Origin: CAZQIC01 sp964593555
Lineage (GTDB): Bacteria > Bacteroidota > Bacteroidia > JAFLBG01
Reading direction: 5' to 3'
Length of the DNA: 31,476 nucleotides
Assembly: GCA_964593555.1 (NCBI GenBank)
Contig: CAZQIC010000045.1
Location: 1-31,476 of the forward strand
A model generated the notes under the pieces. The model was given only the letters and a program-made list of their open reading frames with translations, was not told where the DNA came from and made no database searches. How positions within the stretch are numbered: position 1 is the stretch's first letter; every line of letters begins with the position of its first letter. Of this stretch, positions 24,690 through 31,476 are shown piece by piece. A program made the translations under genes and the position numbers.

Positions 24690-24782
24690 CGAGTCATAGG
24701 TGTTTACATATGGAAACTAAGCTTCAAAGATATTTACGGACAAAAATTTCGTAAAACAGGTTCCATAAACGTGATCAGGTAA
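24690..24782 (+). pseudogene. Remnant of a CHU_C (T9SS type B) gene: last 30 codons
   Basis: On the plus strand, in the 185 bp between two minus-strand genes, a frame reads RVIGVYIWKLSFKDIYGQKF then RKTGSINVIR and TAA. This matches the very end of gliding-motility C-terminal domains (GVY-x-W-K-L-x-x-K-D-x-x-G ... G-x-x-x-(L/V)IR-stop), as in the intact copies at 506-2017 and 24787-28395. A stop (TAA, 24687-24689) directly precedes it and no upstream domain is present. I infer a truncated relic of a lost secreted-protein gene. Its strand is opposite to its neighbours. Confidence 0.75.
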
Positions 24783-24797
24783 ACTACTATCTGATCA
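24772..24797. terminator. Inverted repeat at the convergent ends of the CHU_C remnant and the large CHU_C gene
   Basis: TGATCAGGTA (24772-24781) and TATCTGATCA (24788-24797) pair over 10 positions with one G-U wobble and a 6-base loop. Each arm derives from the similar LIR-stop codons of two convergent reading frames. No T run follows, so terminator activity is doubtful; the symmetry may simply reflect two homologous gene ends facing each other. Confidence 0.35.
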
Positions 24798-27700
24798 AAG
24801 AAATATTACCGGATAAATTTATTTCTTCTTTTTGTTTTGATACTGCTGTAAGTTTAAACATAAAAACACCTGCATCGAGCTTTTTCCCCTTATATGTTCC
24901 GTCCCAGCATTGCAAAGAATCTGATGATGAATACACCAACTCGCCCCACCTGTCATAAATGCTTAATGTAATTGTTTTCATACAGGCAGTTCCATAAATA
25001 CAAAGCTTATCGTTTTGACCATCATCGTTTGGAGAAAAGGCATTTGGCACATACAATTCACCTCCACACTCATCGTCAATAACAACAATTTCCACACAAA
25101 CTGAATCGCTACAATCACCAATACGGGATACAACGCAATAAGTTGTATTGCTATTTGGTGTTACCACAATGGACGAAGTGGTACTGCCATTGCTCCATGA
25201 GAAAGTTGAAGCCCCTGAAACGTTAATTGTAATACTTTCTCCCTTTACAATTGTATCCACTGCAGGCATTACAATGAGCACAGGAGTATTTATAATATTA
25301 ATATGTGTATTAAGTATACTATCGCAGCCATTACTACCTGCGAGTGTATCATTAACTATTTGTGTAGAGGTGAACCAGGTACCATTATATGATACACTAT
25401 CACAATTGCTAAGGGTATCATTACTTATTGAAACAGGTAATACGTTTAGTGTTATACTAGAAATACTATCACACCCGGACGCGCTTGAAAAAGTCTGAGT
25501 ATATATACCAGCAAGTGTTCTATTTATGCCGTGAATCACAATACCCTGTCCACTGCAGGCCGATACTGCCGATGAACCGCTTACAGAATAATTTAATGTT
25601 AATAGGGTATTTACAATACTATCACAACCACCAAAGGCTCCGCCAACAATTGTATCATTAATTGATTGCGAGCCATAATACCAATTATTATTTATCTGTA
25701 TACTATCACAAGTTATCAAAGAAACAGTATGTGTAGAGGCTGAACCAATAGAAAGGTTAATAGTAATTAAACTATCACACCCGTTAAAAGAGGAAAGCGT
25801 ATCGATGTATGTACCGCTTAAAGAATAAACATGACCGGCAGGACTTGTATAAACAGAACATGCGGTGGGATTAATTGCAACAGAAGAACTGTTCTTAATA
25901 ACCAGGTTACGCTGCACAATACTATCACATCCATTATATCCTGCCCCAATTAATGTATCCATTACTGTTTGGGAATTATAATACCATGTTCCGGAAACCA
26001 AAACACTATCACAATACGGGAGCGGATTAACAACTGTTGGAGCTGGAGCAGCATTAAAGACAATAGTTTGCGGAAAGGTATCCGGCCTACAAGTAAACGT
26101 TGACCAGAAAATTAATTGTGCGTTATAAGATCCGGCACCAGGATAATTATGAGTTGGATGAACATGCTGCTGATTACCACCTTGTACAATTAAAAAAGTA
26201 TCGCGCGGACTTCCATCTCCATAAACCCACTCGTAAAACATAGTATCGCGTGGATTAAACATGCAGGGATCGTAAGTAGAAACAGGTAGAATACTATCTG
26301 TATGATTTATAAAACTACTGGTATAATGCGTAGGGCAGGTTTGTTGTGTGTAGCTATAATCAGCATTGATCACTTTGGTTGTGTTTGTATCAAGATATAA
26401 GGGAACCAGATTTTGCAAACCCATTAACATATATTGTGCTGAAAAAGTATATTTTATTTTTTCATACACACAAGCCTGGCCCGGCATATTAGGAAAATGA
26501 ATAACACCTACTGCTCCCTGTTCATTTACATATATTTTATCATCGGGTCCACGATACAAACCCCTGAGCACACTCACAGAATCCAGCTTTACCTCAGAAG
26601 CCGAGATTGCAACAGCTGTTGGAACTAAGAGATCAAACTGAAGTAGTTTATCAAAAAAACGCGCTATGTATATTTTTTTACTGTCGGCTGAAAATGCCAG
26701 ACCATAACTTGGGGAGCCTGTTTCTATATGGCGCAAATTAGAAAGTATACCGGTAGTAATGTCAAAATCAAAAAGATCAAATCCTCCATCATGATTTCCA
26801 GCAGCATAAAGCTTACCATCTGGAGAAAACGAAGATTGCATAATCTGGGTATGCCTATGGGCTCCAACGGTCAATGGATTATTTTGTTTTAAAATTGGCC
26901 CGGCAGCAGTGACCTCATACGCTTGAAAATTCCAGACACCAGCCAGTTCAATAGGGCTAACTACCCAATATTTATCTGTTGAATCACAATCAGCAGATGA
27001 TTTCTGAATACCGGCTTGCATTTCCGAAGATGAATTACCGGGGCCATCCGGCACCACCTGTACATTTTTAGTAAGCACATCTCCCATTCCTCCATTGAGG
27101 GTTATATCAACAATTGAATAATGTAATCTTTTTGTTGTAACACCAAAGGCACCTCCAACCGTAAAAATATAATATTGATTTTTGTTTCCCGGCACTGGAA
27201 CAATCAACGCTCCCTGTGAAGAAGATTCATGCGAAAATAAACCAAATCCGTTTGGCATTTGATTATGATTACGATCATAAACATAAATACCATTTGTATA
27301 AAACAGCAACTGACCTGTAAATGGATCTGCAACACTCGCACATCCTTCCAATGCAATTAATCTTCCATTAGACATAGTAGTTGGTGGATTCGTATTATGA
27401 TTTAATCCCGGGCCTCCAAAGTACCAGACGTTATTAGATTCGGAAGAAATGTATTCTCCCGGGCATATATCCAAATATTTTGTCGCTGATACAATGCACC
27501 CGTTTGCGGCAGTTCCAATCACTGAAACATATTTGCCTCCGGGCATAGCAGATGTGTAATGCACTCTAGAGCCTGCCATCGAAGTATCAGGGAAGGTCCA
27601 TGTAAAAGCACTAGCTATTGGTGATACTCCTTTCAAAATAATATTATTACATGGACAACCTGCAGAATCTGTAATTGTAATATTCCCATTGAATACAACA

Positions 27701-28395
27701 AATAAGGTATCGTAAAAATCTGTGGAACCGCAGGCGAGATCCATATCATAAATTGTAGCTTTCACAATACGTTTACCAAAAGCATTAAAGGAAAAAATAT
27801 GTGAAGTGTTAAAACCAATCGTAGTATAAGCCGTATCACCAAAATCCCAGGCAACAGAATCAATACTCCCACTTACAGGATTCATAATATAGGACAATGT
27901 ATCTTTTGATTGATAACAAACCGTATCTGTGGAGCCTATTCTCTGAAGCGTACCATCGGGAGCATTCCGACAGATCATTAGATTAGAAGTATCACGGCCG
28001 GTTAAATTTTTTACAATCAAATATGCATTATTACAACCGGACGAGATCAAAAAACTAAAACTCTGATTGAAAATATTGGCTGTCGCAATATTTGCCTGTG
28101 GAAGCGGACCGTATGCACCATTGCTTAAGACATATAACGTATCATAATTTCCATCATAACTAAAATAATAAAAAGTAGTATCCCCTACTGCCGGTCTGTT
28201 GCCCGTTGTATCTGCACAAAACGCTTTATCGGAGGGATAATACTGATCGCATGTATTAACTGTATCTATATAATTAAACAAATTATGAAAACGCCCAAGC
28301 GTTATCATATCCAGTTTCGCATTGGGCTGCGCAAGCATTAACTGTGGTATACTAAATAAAAAAAAAGGGATTAAATACTTAGTAAAATTGCGCAA
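24787..28395 (-). CDS. Giant secreted CHU_C protein with PKD, propeller-like and Cys-rich repeat domains
   Basis: The protein has 1202 residues. Signal peptide: MRNFTKYLIPFFLFSIPQLM. Domains in order: an N-terminal beta-rich part with lone cysteines; a PKD-type fold near 180-215 (VAWDFGDTAYTTIGFNTSHI); a propeller-like region about 320-670 (VWYFGGPGLNHNTN, GQLLFYTNGIYVYDRNH, SSFSPDGKLYAAGNHDGG, LAFSADSKKIYIARFF); and a second PKD-like domain near 730-780 (YEWVYGDGSPRDTF). Five Cys-containing repeats at about 795-1033 and an Ig-like domain (GESITINVSGASTFSWSNGS) follow. The gliding-motility C-terminal domain from about 1113 (VPNAFSPNDDGQNDKLCIYG, IYDRWGELVYSS, LDAGVFMFKLTA, GNISLIR) ends it. 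The last domain directs T9SS export. Adhesion or surface assembly is plausible, but no ligand can be named. A -7-like box (28447-28454) precedes it. Confidence 0.88.
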   Translation of the reverse strand: MRNFTKYLIPFFLFSIPQLMLAQPNAKLDMITLGRFHNLFNYIDTVNTCDQYYPSDKAFCADTTGNRPAVGDTTFYYFSYDGNYDTLYVLSNGAYGPLPQANIATANIFNQSFSFLISSGCNNAYLIVKNLTGRDTSNLMICRNAPDGTLQRIGSTDTVCYQSKDTLSYIMNPVSGSIDSVAWDFGDTAYTTIGFNTSHIFSFNAFGKRIVKATIYDMDLACGSTDFYDTLFVVFNGNITITDSAGCPCNNIILKGVSPIASAFTWTFPDTSMAGSRVHYTSAMPGGKYVSVIGTAANGCIVSATKYLDICPGEYISSESNNVWYFGGPGLNHNTNPPTTMSNGRLIALEGCASVADPFTGQLLFYTNGIYVYDRNHNQMPNGFGLFSHESSSQGALIVPVPGNKNQYYIFTVGGAFGVTTKRLHYSIVDITLNGGMGDVLTKNVQVVPDGPGNSSSEMQAGIQKSSADCDSTDKYWVVSPIELAGVWNFQAYEVTAAGPILKQNNPLTVGAHRHTQIMQSSFSPDGKLYAAGNHDGGFDLFDFDITTGILSNLRHIETGSPSYGLAFSADSKKIYIARFFDKLLQFDLLVPTAVAISASEVKLDSVSVLRGLYRGPDDKIYVNEQGAVGVIHFPNMPGQACVYEKIKYTFSAQYMLMGLQNLVPLYLDTNTTKVINADYSYTQQTCPTHYTSSFINHTDSILPVSTYDPCMFNPRDTMFYEWVYGDGSPRDTFLIVQGGNQQHVHPTHNYPGAGSYNAQLIFWSTFTCRPDTFPQTIVFNAAPAPTVVNPLPYCDSVLVSGTWYYNSQTVMDTLIGAGYNGCDSIVQRNLVIKNSSSVAINPTACSVYTSPAGHVYSLSGTYIDTLSSFNGCDSLITINLSIGSASTHTVSLITCDSIQINNNWYYGSQSINDTIVGGAFGGCDSIVNTLLTLNYSVSGSSAVSACSGQGIVIHGINRTLAGIYTQTFSSASGCDSISSITLNVLPVSISNDTLSNCDSVSYNGTWFTSTQIVNDTLAGSNGCDSILNTHINIINTPVLIVMPAVDTIVKGESITINVSGASTFSWSNGSTTSSIVVTPNSNTTYCVVSRIGDCSDSVCVEIVVIDDECGGELYVPNAFSPNDDGQNDKLCIYGTACMKTITLSIYDRWGELVYSSSDSLQCWDGTYKGKKLDAGVFMFKLTAVSKQKEEINLSGNISLIR
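25297..26014 (-). repeat. Five alternating Cys-rich repeats inside the giant CHU_C protein
   Basis: Units of about 40-50 residues each end in GCDS(I/L). Units 1, 3 and 5 start CDS and carry a (T/N)W(Y/F) ... (V/I)(M/N)DT(L/I) pattern; units 2 and 4 start C-S and carry a (G)(T/I)Y-x-(D/Q)T pattern with GCDS. The A-B-A-B-A order suggests duplication of a two-module block. Two cysteines per unit may form disulfides in the secreted protein. Boundaries are approximate. Confidence 0.7.
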
Positions 28396-28446
28396 TGCTG
28401 TTTGTATGAAGAGGAATAACTAATTTAACGTTTTAATTAACGCAAC

Positions 28447-28454
28447 CAAAATTA
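28447..28454 (-). promoter_or_regulatory. Candidate -7 box for the giant CHU_C gene
   Basis: On the minus strand TAATTTTG matches TAnnTTTG and lies 51 bases upstream of the ATG at 28395, in the 90-bp divergent intergenic region shared with rlmF. Confidence 0.4.
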
Positions 28455-28485
28455 TAGTAAAAATATTATAAAACGATAATCATCA

Positions 28486-29454
28486 TTGCCACAAAAATCA
28501 AAAATATTTCCAATTGTAAAAAGCGGCTTACACCCACGCAATAAGCATCTTGAGCGGTACAATTTTTCTCAACTTACCTTGGCTTGTCCCGAATTAGTGA
28601 AGTTTGTCTCAATAAATCAATACAATAACGAATCAATCGATTTCAGCGATGCAGAGGCAGTCATAACATTAAACAAAGCCTTGCTCAAATACTTTTATCA
28701 AATAGATAAATGGAACATACCTGACAATTACCTCTGCCCCCCTATTCCGGGAAGAGCAGACTATATTCATTACATGGCAGATTTGCTTAGTTCCTCAAAC
28801 AAAAACACATTACCCCAGGGAAAATCCATTACCATTCTTGATATTGGTGTTGGTGCCAATTGTATTTACCCTCTTATCGGGAACAGGGAATATGGCTGGC
28901 AATTTGTTGGTTCGGACATTGATCCCGTCGCCATCAAATCTGCGAAACAAATCATTTCATCAAATGATATACTGGGAAAAGCTATTGAGTGTCGCCTCCA
29001 ATCTTCTTCATCAAACATTTTCAGTAATATCCTAAAGGCAGGTGAAGTATTTGATATGACTATCTGCAATCCGCCATTCCATTCATCTCTAGAAGAAGCG
29101 AGCGCAGGAACCCAAAGAAAATGGAAGAACTTAGGAATTAAAAAAGAAAAAGAAACCATGTTGAATTTCAGAGGGCAAAACAATGAGTTATGGTATGAGG
29201 GCGGTGAACAAACATTTGTGCAGAATATGATTGAGCAAAGTGCGCAATTTTCTACAACGTGCTTTTGGTACTCAACACTTATTTCTAAAAAAGAAAATCT
29301 TCTTGGTGTTTACAACTATTTAAAAAAAGCAAAAGCTGTGGATATTAAAACCATAAATATGAAGCAAGGCCAAAAGGCAAGTCGTGTCGTTGCATGGACT
29401 TTCTTAACCCAATCGCAACAAAGCAAATGGAGGGAAGAACGGTGGATGAAATAA
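28486..29454 (+). CDS. rlmF: 23S rRNA (adenine(1618)-N6)-methyltransferase
   Basis: This 322-residue SAM-dependent methyltransferase modifies A1618 of 23S rRNA. N-terminal family motifs are KSGLHPRNKHLERYNFSQLT and YLCPPIPGRADYIHYMADLL. SAM-binding motif I is ILDIGVGANCIYPLIG, motif II FVGSDIDPVAIKSA, and the catalytic N-P-P-F is in TICNPPFHSSLEEA. The C-terminal half has FRGQNNELWYEGGEQTFVQN and CFWYSTLISKKENL, all typical of RlmF. The only usable start before the conserved region is TTG at 28486, because TAA lies two codons upstream and the next ATG is at residue 97; translation from TTG is therefore likely. A helicase gene follows after 23 bp on the same strand, probably in one transcript. 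Confidence 0.95.
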   Translation: MPQKSKIFPIVKSGLHPRNKHLERYNFSQLTLACPELVKFVSINQYNNESIDFSDAEAVITLNKALLKYFYQIDKWNIPDNYLCPPIPGRADYIHYMADLLSSSNKNTLPQGKSITILDIGVGANCIYPLIGNREYGWQFVGSDIDPVAIKSAKQIISSNDILGKAIECRLQSSSSNIFSNILKAGEVFDMTICNPPFHSSLEEASAGTQRKWKNLGIKKEKETMLNFRGQNNELWYEGGEQTFVQNMIEQSAQFSTTCFWYSTLISKKENLLGVYNYLKKAKAVDIKTINMKQGQKASRVVAWTFLTQSQQSKWREERWMK

Positions 29455-29477
29455 TTTTTAGAAATTAAGGGAATTGT

Positions 29478-31400
29478 ATGCAAAACATTGAACGATTACA
29501 ACAATTGGTGAAACTTCTGAAGATTGAGCGTGATGAAGATTACGCTCAATACAAACAATTTTTCTCACGCAACAATATTAATCATCGTAAGCAAAACGGA
29601 GTTACCTGGTACCCTATTGTTATTTCAAATACAGAAATAGGCTTAGGAGAATATTTGCATATTGATATTGAGCGTACCACCAATCATAACGAACCTCACC
29701 AGTTTTCAGGGGGAAAAATGGCTGCGCTTTTTTCGAATACATATATTGATGAAGAACCGCTGACAGGAACAATTAAGGTATTAGGTCCGAACAAAATAAG
29801 ACTTTCATTAACCGTTGATGAATTACCCGAATGGTGTGATGATGGTAAACTAGGAATAAATATATTATTTGATGAAGCCAGTTACCGCGAAATGGATATC
29901 GCAATGAAAAAAGTGATCAATGCGGATGGAAATAGATTGGCTCATTTGCGGGATGTAATGTACGAATTGAAAGAACCCGTTTTTGAAAAAGAAAATGAAA
30001 CGTTAGAGAGCCCGAAACTAAATACATCACAACTCAATGCAGTAAAAAAAATTGTCGCCGCAAAAGATATTGCTATTATTCATGGCCCTCCGGGGACAGG
30101 CAAAACAACAACCATAGTTCAAGCCATACGTGAAACATTAAAAAATGAGAAACAAGTGTTGGTTTGCAGTTCAAGCAATACCGCAGTCGACCTGCTTACC
30201 GAAAAATTGCATCGTGAAGGAATTAACGTTTTACGTCTTGGCAACCCTGCCCGTATTTCAGAAAAAGTACTAATGAATACACTTGACTCTAAATTAAGCA
30301 ACCACGAGTCGTACAAAGATTTAAAAAGCTATCGCAAAACTGCTGATGAATATTTTCGTATGGCAGGAAAATATAAACGCACATTCGGAAAAGAAGAACG
30401 GGAACAAAGACAATTAATGTACAATGAGGCAAGAAAGTTATTGGGAGAAGCACGAGTACTGGAAGATTACATTATCGACGATCAATTCAACAAAGCTCAA
30501 GTAATAGCATGTACACCGATAGTTTCCTCTGGCCGCATGATGCGCGACAGAAAATTCAGTACATTGTTTATCGATGAAGCAGCACAGGCGTTGGAACCCA
30601 TGTGCTGGATACCTATATCCCGCTGTGAGCGGGTAATTTTTGCCGGAGATCATTTCCAGTTGCCTCCAACAGTAAAATCAAAAAAAGCTGAAGACGGCGG
30701 CCTAAAAGAAACACTGTTCGAGCATTGCATGAAAATTAAAAACATTTCGGTGATGCTTGATACACAATACAGGATGCATGAGCACATCATGAATTTTTCC
30801 AACAAGGTATTTTATGAATCGAATTTAAAGGCGCACGAATCTGTAAAAAACACCTTGCTTAGTTTTGATGTAAATGATTTATTACTAAATACCCCTGTAG
30901 AATTTATTGATACTGCAGGCTGCGGATATAATGAATTGTTAAACCCCGAAAGCCTTAGCAACTCCAATCCCGAAGAAGCGCAATTACTTATACGGCATTT
31001 AAAAATGCTTTTGGAACAATACTACATTAACAGAGACACGACATTAACTGTTGGGATAATATCACCTTACAAAGAACAAGTTCAACTGCTTACAACAATG
31101 GTTGATGCGGATACAGACTTGAAAAAATATCCTTCGCGTATTGTTGTTAAAACCATAGATGGGTTCCAGGGACAGGAAAAAGATGTTATTTATATTAGCC
31201 TTGTAAGAAGTAACGACAATAAAGACATTGGTTTTTTGAGTGATACCCGGCGAATGAATGTAGCGCTCACCAGAGCAAAGAAAAAACTAGTGGTGATCGG
31301 TGATAGCGCCACACTTGCAAATCATTCATTTTATGAAAATTTTTTAGATTATATTGAATCTATCAGGGCTTACAAAAGCGCATGGGAGTTTGCATTTTAA
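29478..31400 (+). CDS. UPF1/IGHMBP2-like superfamily I helicase (AAA domain protein)
   Basis: The protein has 640 residues. An N-terminal coiled/beta-barrel part (about 1-180) precedes the SF1B helicase core. Walker A is GPPGTGKTT (203-211), motif Ia VLVCSSSNTAVDLL, motif II DEAA (366-369) in LFIDEAAQALEP and motif III GDHFQLPPTV. Motif IV is LDTQYRMHEHIMNFSN, motif V TIDGFQGQEKDVIYISLVRS and motif VI DTRRMNVALTRAKKKLVVIG. These are hallmarks of the UPF1-like 5'-3' helicases related to human IGHMBP2/SMUBP-2 and common in Bacteroidota. It probably unwinds DNA or RNA during repair or RNA metabolism; the precise role is unknown. It lies 23 bp behind rlmF. All motifs are intact. The 76 bp after its stop to the window end hold nothing recognisable. 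Confidence 0.93.
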   Translation: MQNIERLQQLVKLLKIERDEDYAQYKQFFSRNNINHRKQNGVTWYPIVISNTEIGLGEYLHIDIERTTNHNEPHQFSGGKMAALFSNTYIDEEPLTGTIKVLGPNKIRLSLTVDELPEWCDDGKLGINILFDEASYREMDIAMKKVINADGNRLAHLRDVMYELKEPVFEKENETLESPKLNTSQLNAVKKIVAAKDIAIIHGPPGTGKTTTIVQAIRETLKNEKQVLVCSSSNTAVDLLTEKLHREGINVLRLGNPARISEKVLMNTLDSKLSNHESYKDLKSYRKTADEYFRMAGKYKRTFGKEEREQRQLMYNEARKLLGEARVLEDYIIDDQFNKAQVIACTPIVSSGRMMRDRKFSTLFIDEAAQALEPMCWIPISRCERVIFAGDHFQLPPTVKSKKAEDGGLKETLFEHCMKIKNISVMLDTQYRMHEHIMNFSNKVFYESNLKAHESVKNTLLSFDVNDLLLNTPVEFIDTAGCGYNELLNPESLSNSNPEEAQLLIRHLKMLLEQYYINRDTTLTVGIISPYKEQVQLLTTMVDADTDLKKYPSRIVVKTIDGFQGQEKDVIYISLVRSNDNKDIGFLSDTRRMNVALTRAKKKLVVIGDSATLANHSFYENFLDYIESIRAYKSAWEFAF

Positions 31401-31476
31401 CACCTTAGACATGAAACAAACTATAGGGGAGTTCTAAAAATCAAATTGTTAATAAATAACGATATAACTAATTGAT

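Overview
The window is an AT-rich chromosomal segment from a member of the Bacteroidota (Bacteroidetes), most likely an environmental Chitinophagales/Sphingobacteriales/Flavobacteriales-type organism. Evidence: two proteins end in the gliding-motility/T9SS type B C-terminal domain (CHU_C) and one in a T9SS type A sorting tail. There is also a PorG-like DUF6089 barrel, TonB-dependent outer membrane proteins, and several TAnnTTTG boxes of the Bacteroidota -7 type upstream of genes. No rRNA, complete tRNA, insertion sequence or CRISPR array was seen.

Layout. (1) 1-5811: the 5' end of an outer membrane barrel protein running off the left edge (-), a secreted CHU_C protein (+), a rhomboid protease (-) whose end is shared with a bidirectional terminator, and a haem-receptor-like TonB-dependent receptor (-) preceded by a small membrane protein of unknown function. 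(2) 5917-7657: thioredoxin reductase and a secreted YwqK/MORN-variant repeat protein (+). (3) 7658-8754: a decaying, poorly coding stretch. It holds an intact small antitoxin, a ParE-type toxin ORF with no recognisable start codon, a tRNA 3'-end look-alike, orphan coding-like tails and a perfect 22-bp inverted repeat. (4) 8755-12251: a tight three-gene minus-strand operon of nitronate monooxygenase/FabK-like flavoprotein, catalytic M16 zinc protease and non-catalytic M16 partner. (5) 12339-13250: PorG-like barrel (+), ending in a strong terminator. (6) 13322-21972: a seven-gene minus-strand surface-polysaccharide/glycosylation cluster: TMTC-like multi-membrane protein with TPRs, O-antigen ligase/polymerase, GT4, AsnB-type amidotransferase, second GT4, WcaF-like acetyltransferase and GT2. 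Overlaps of 4, 11 and 14 bp indicate translational coupling. (7) 22040-28395: three large secreted proteins in the same direction: a tandem GG-x-DG repeat protein with T9SS type A tail, an FGE-fold (SUMF1-like) protein lacking the catalytic cysteine pair, and a 1202-residue CHU_C protein. A plus-strand 30-codon remnant of another CHU_C gene lies between the last two. (8) 28486-31400: rlmF 23S rRNA methyltransferase and a UPF1/IGHMBP2-like superfamily I helicase (+).

How it fits together. Much of the window concerns the cell envelope: nutrient uptake receptors, T9SS-exported surface proteins, a PorG-like T9SS-associated barrel and the polysaccharide genes that could build or decorate the surface to which T9SS type A cargo is anchored. 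The rest is housekeeping. The most unusual items are the CHU_C gene remnant, the toxin-antitoxin remnant with its structured intergenic region, the 26-residue tandem repeat protein, and the uncharacterised membrane protein paired with the TonB receptor. I do not see a clearly new defence or mobile system.
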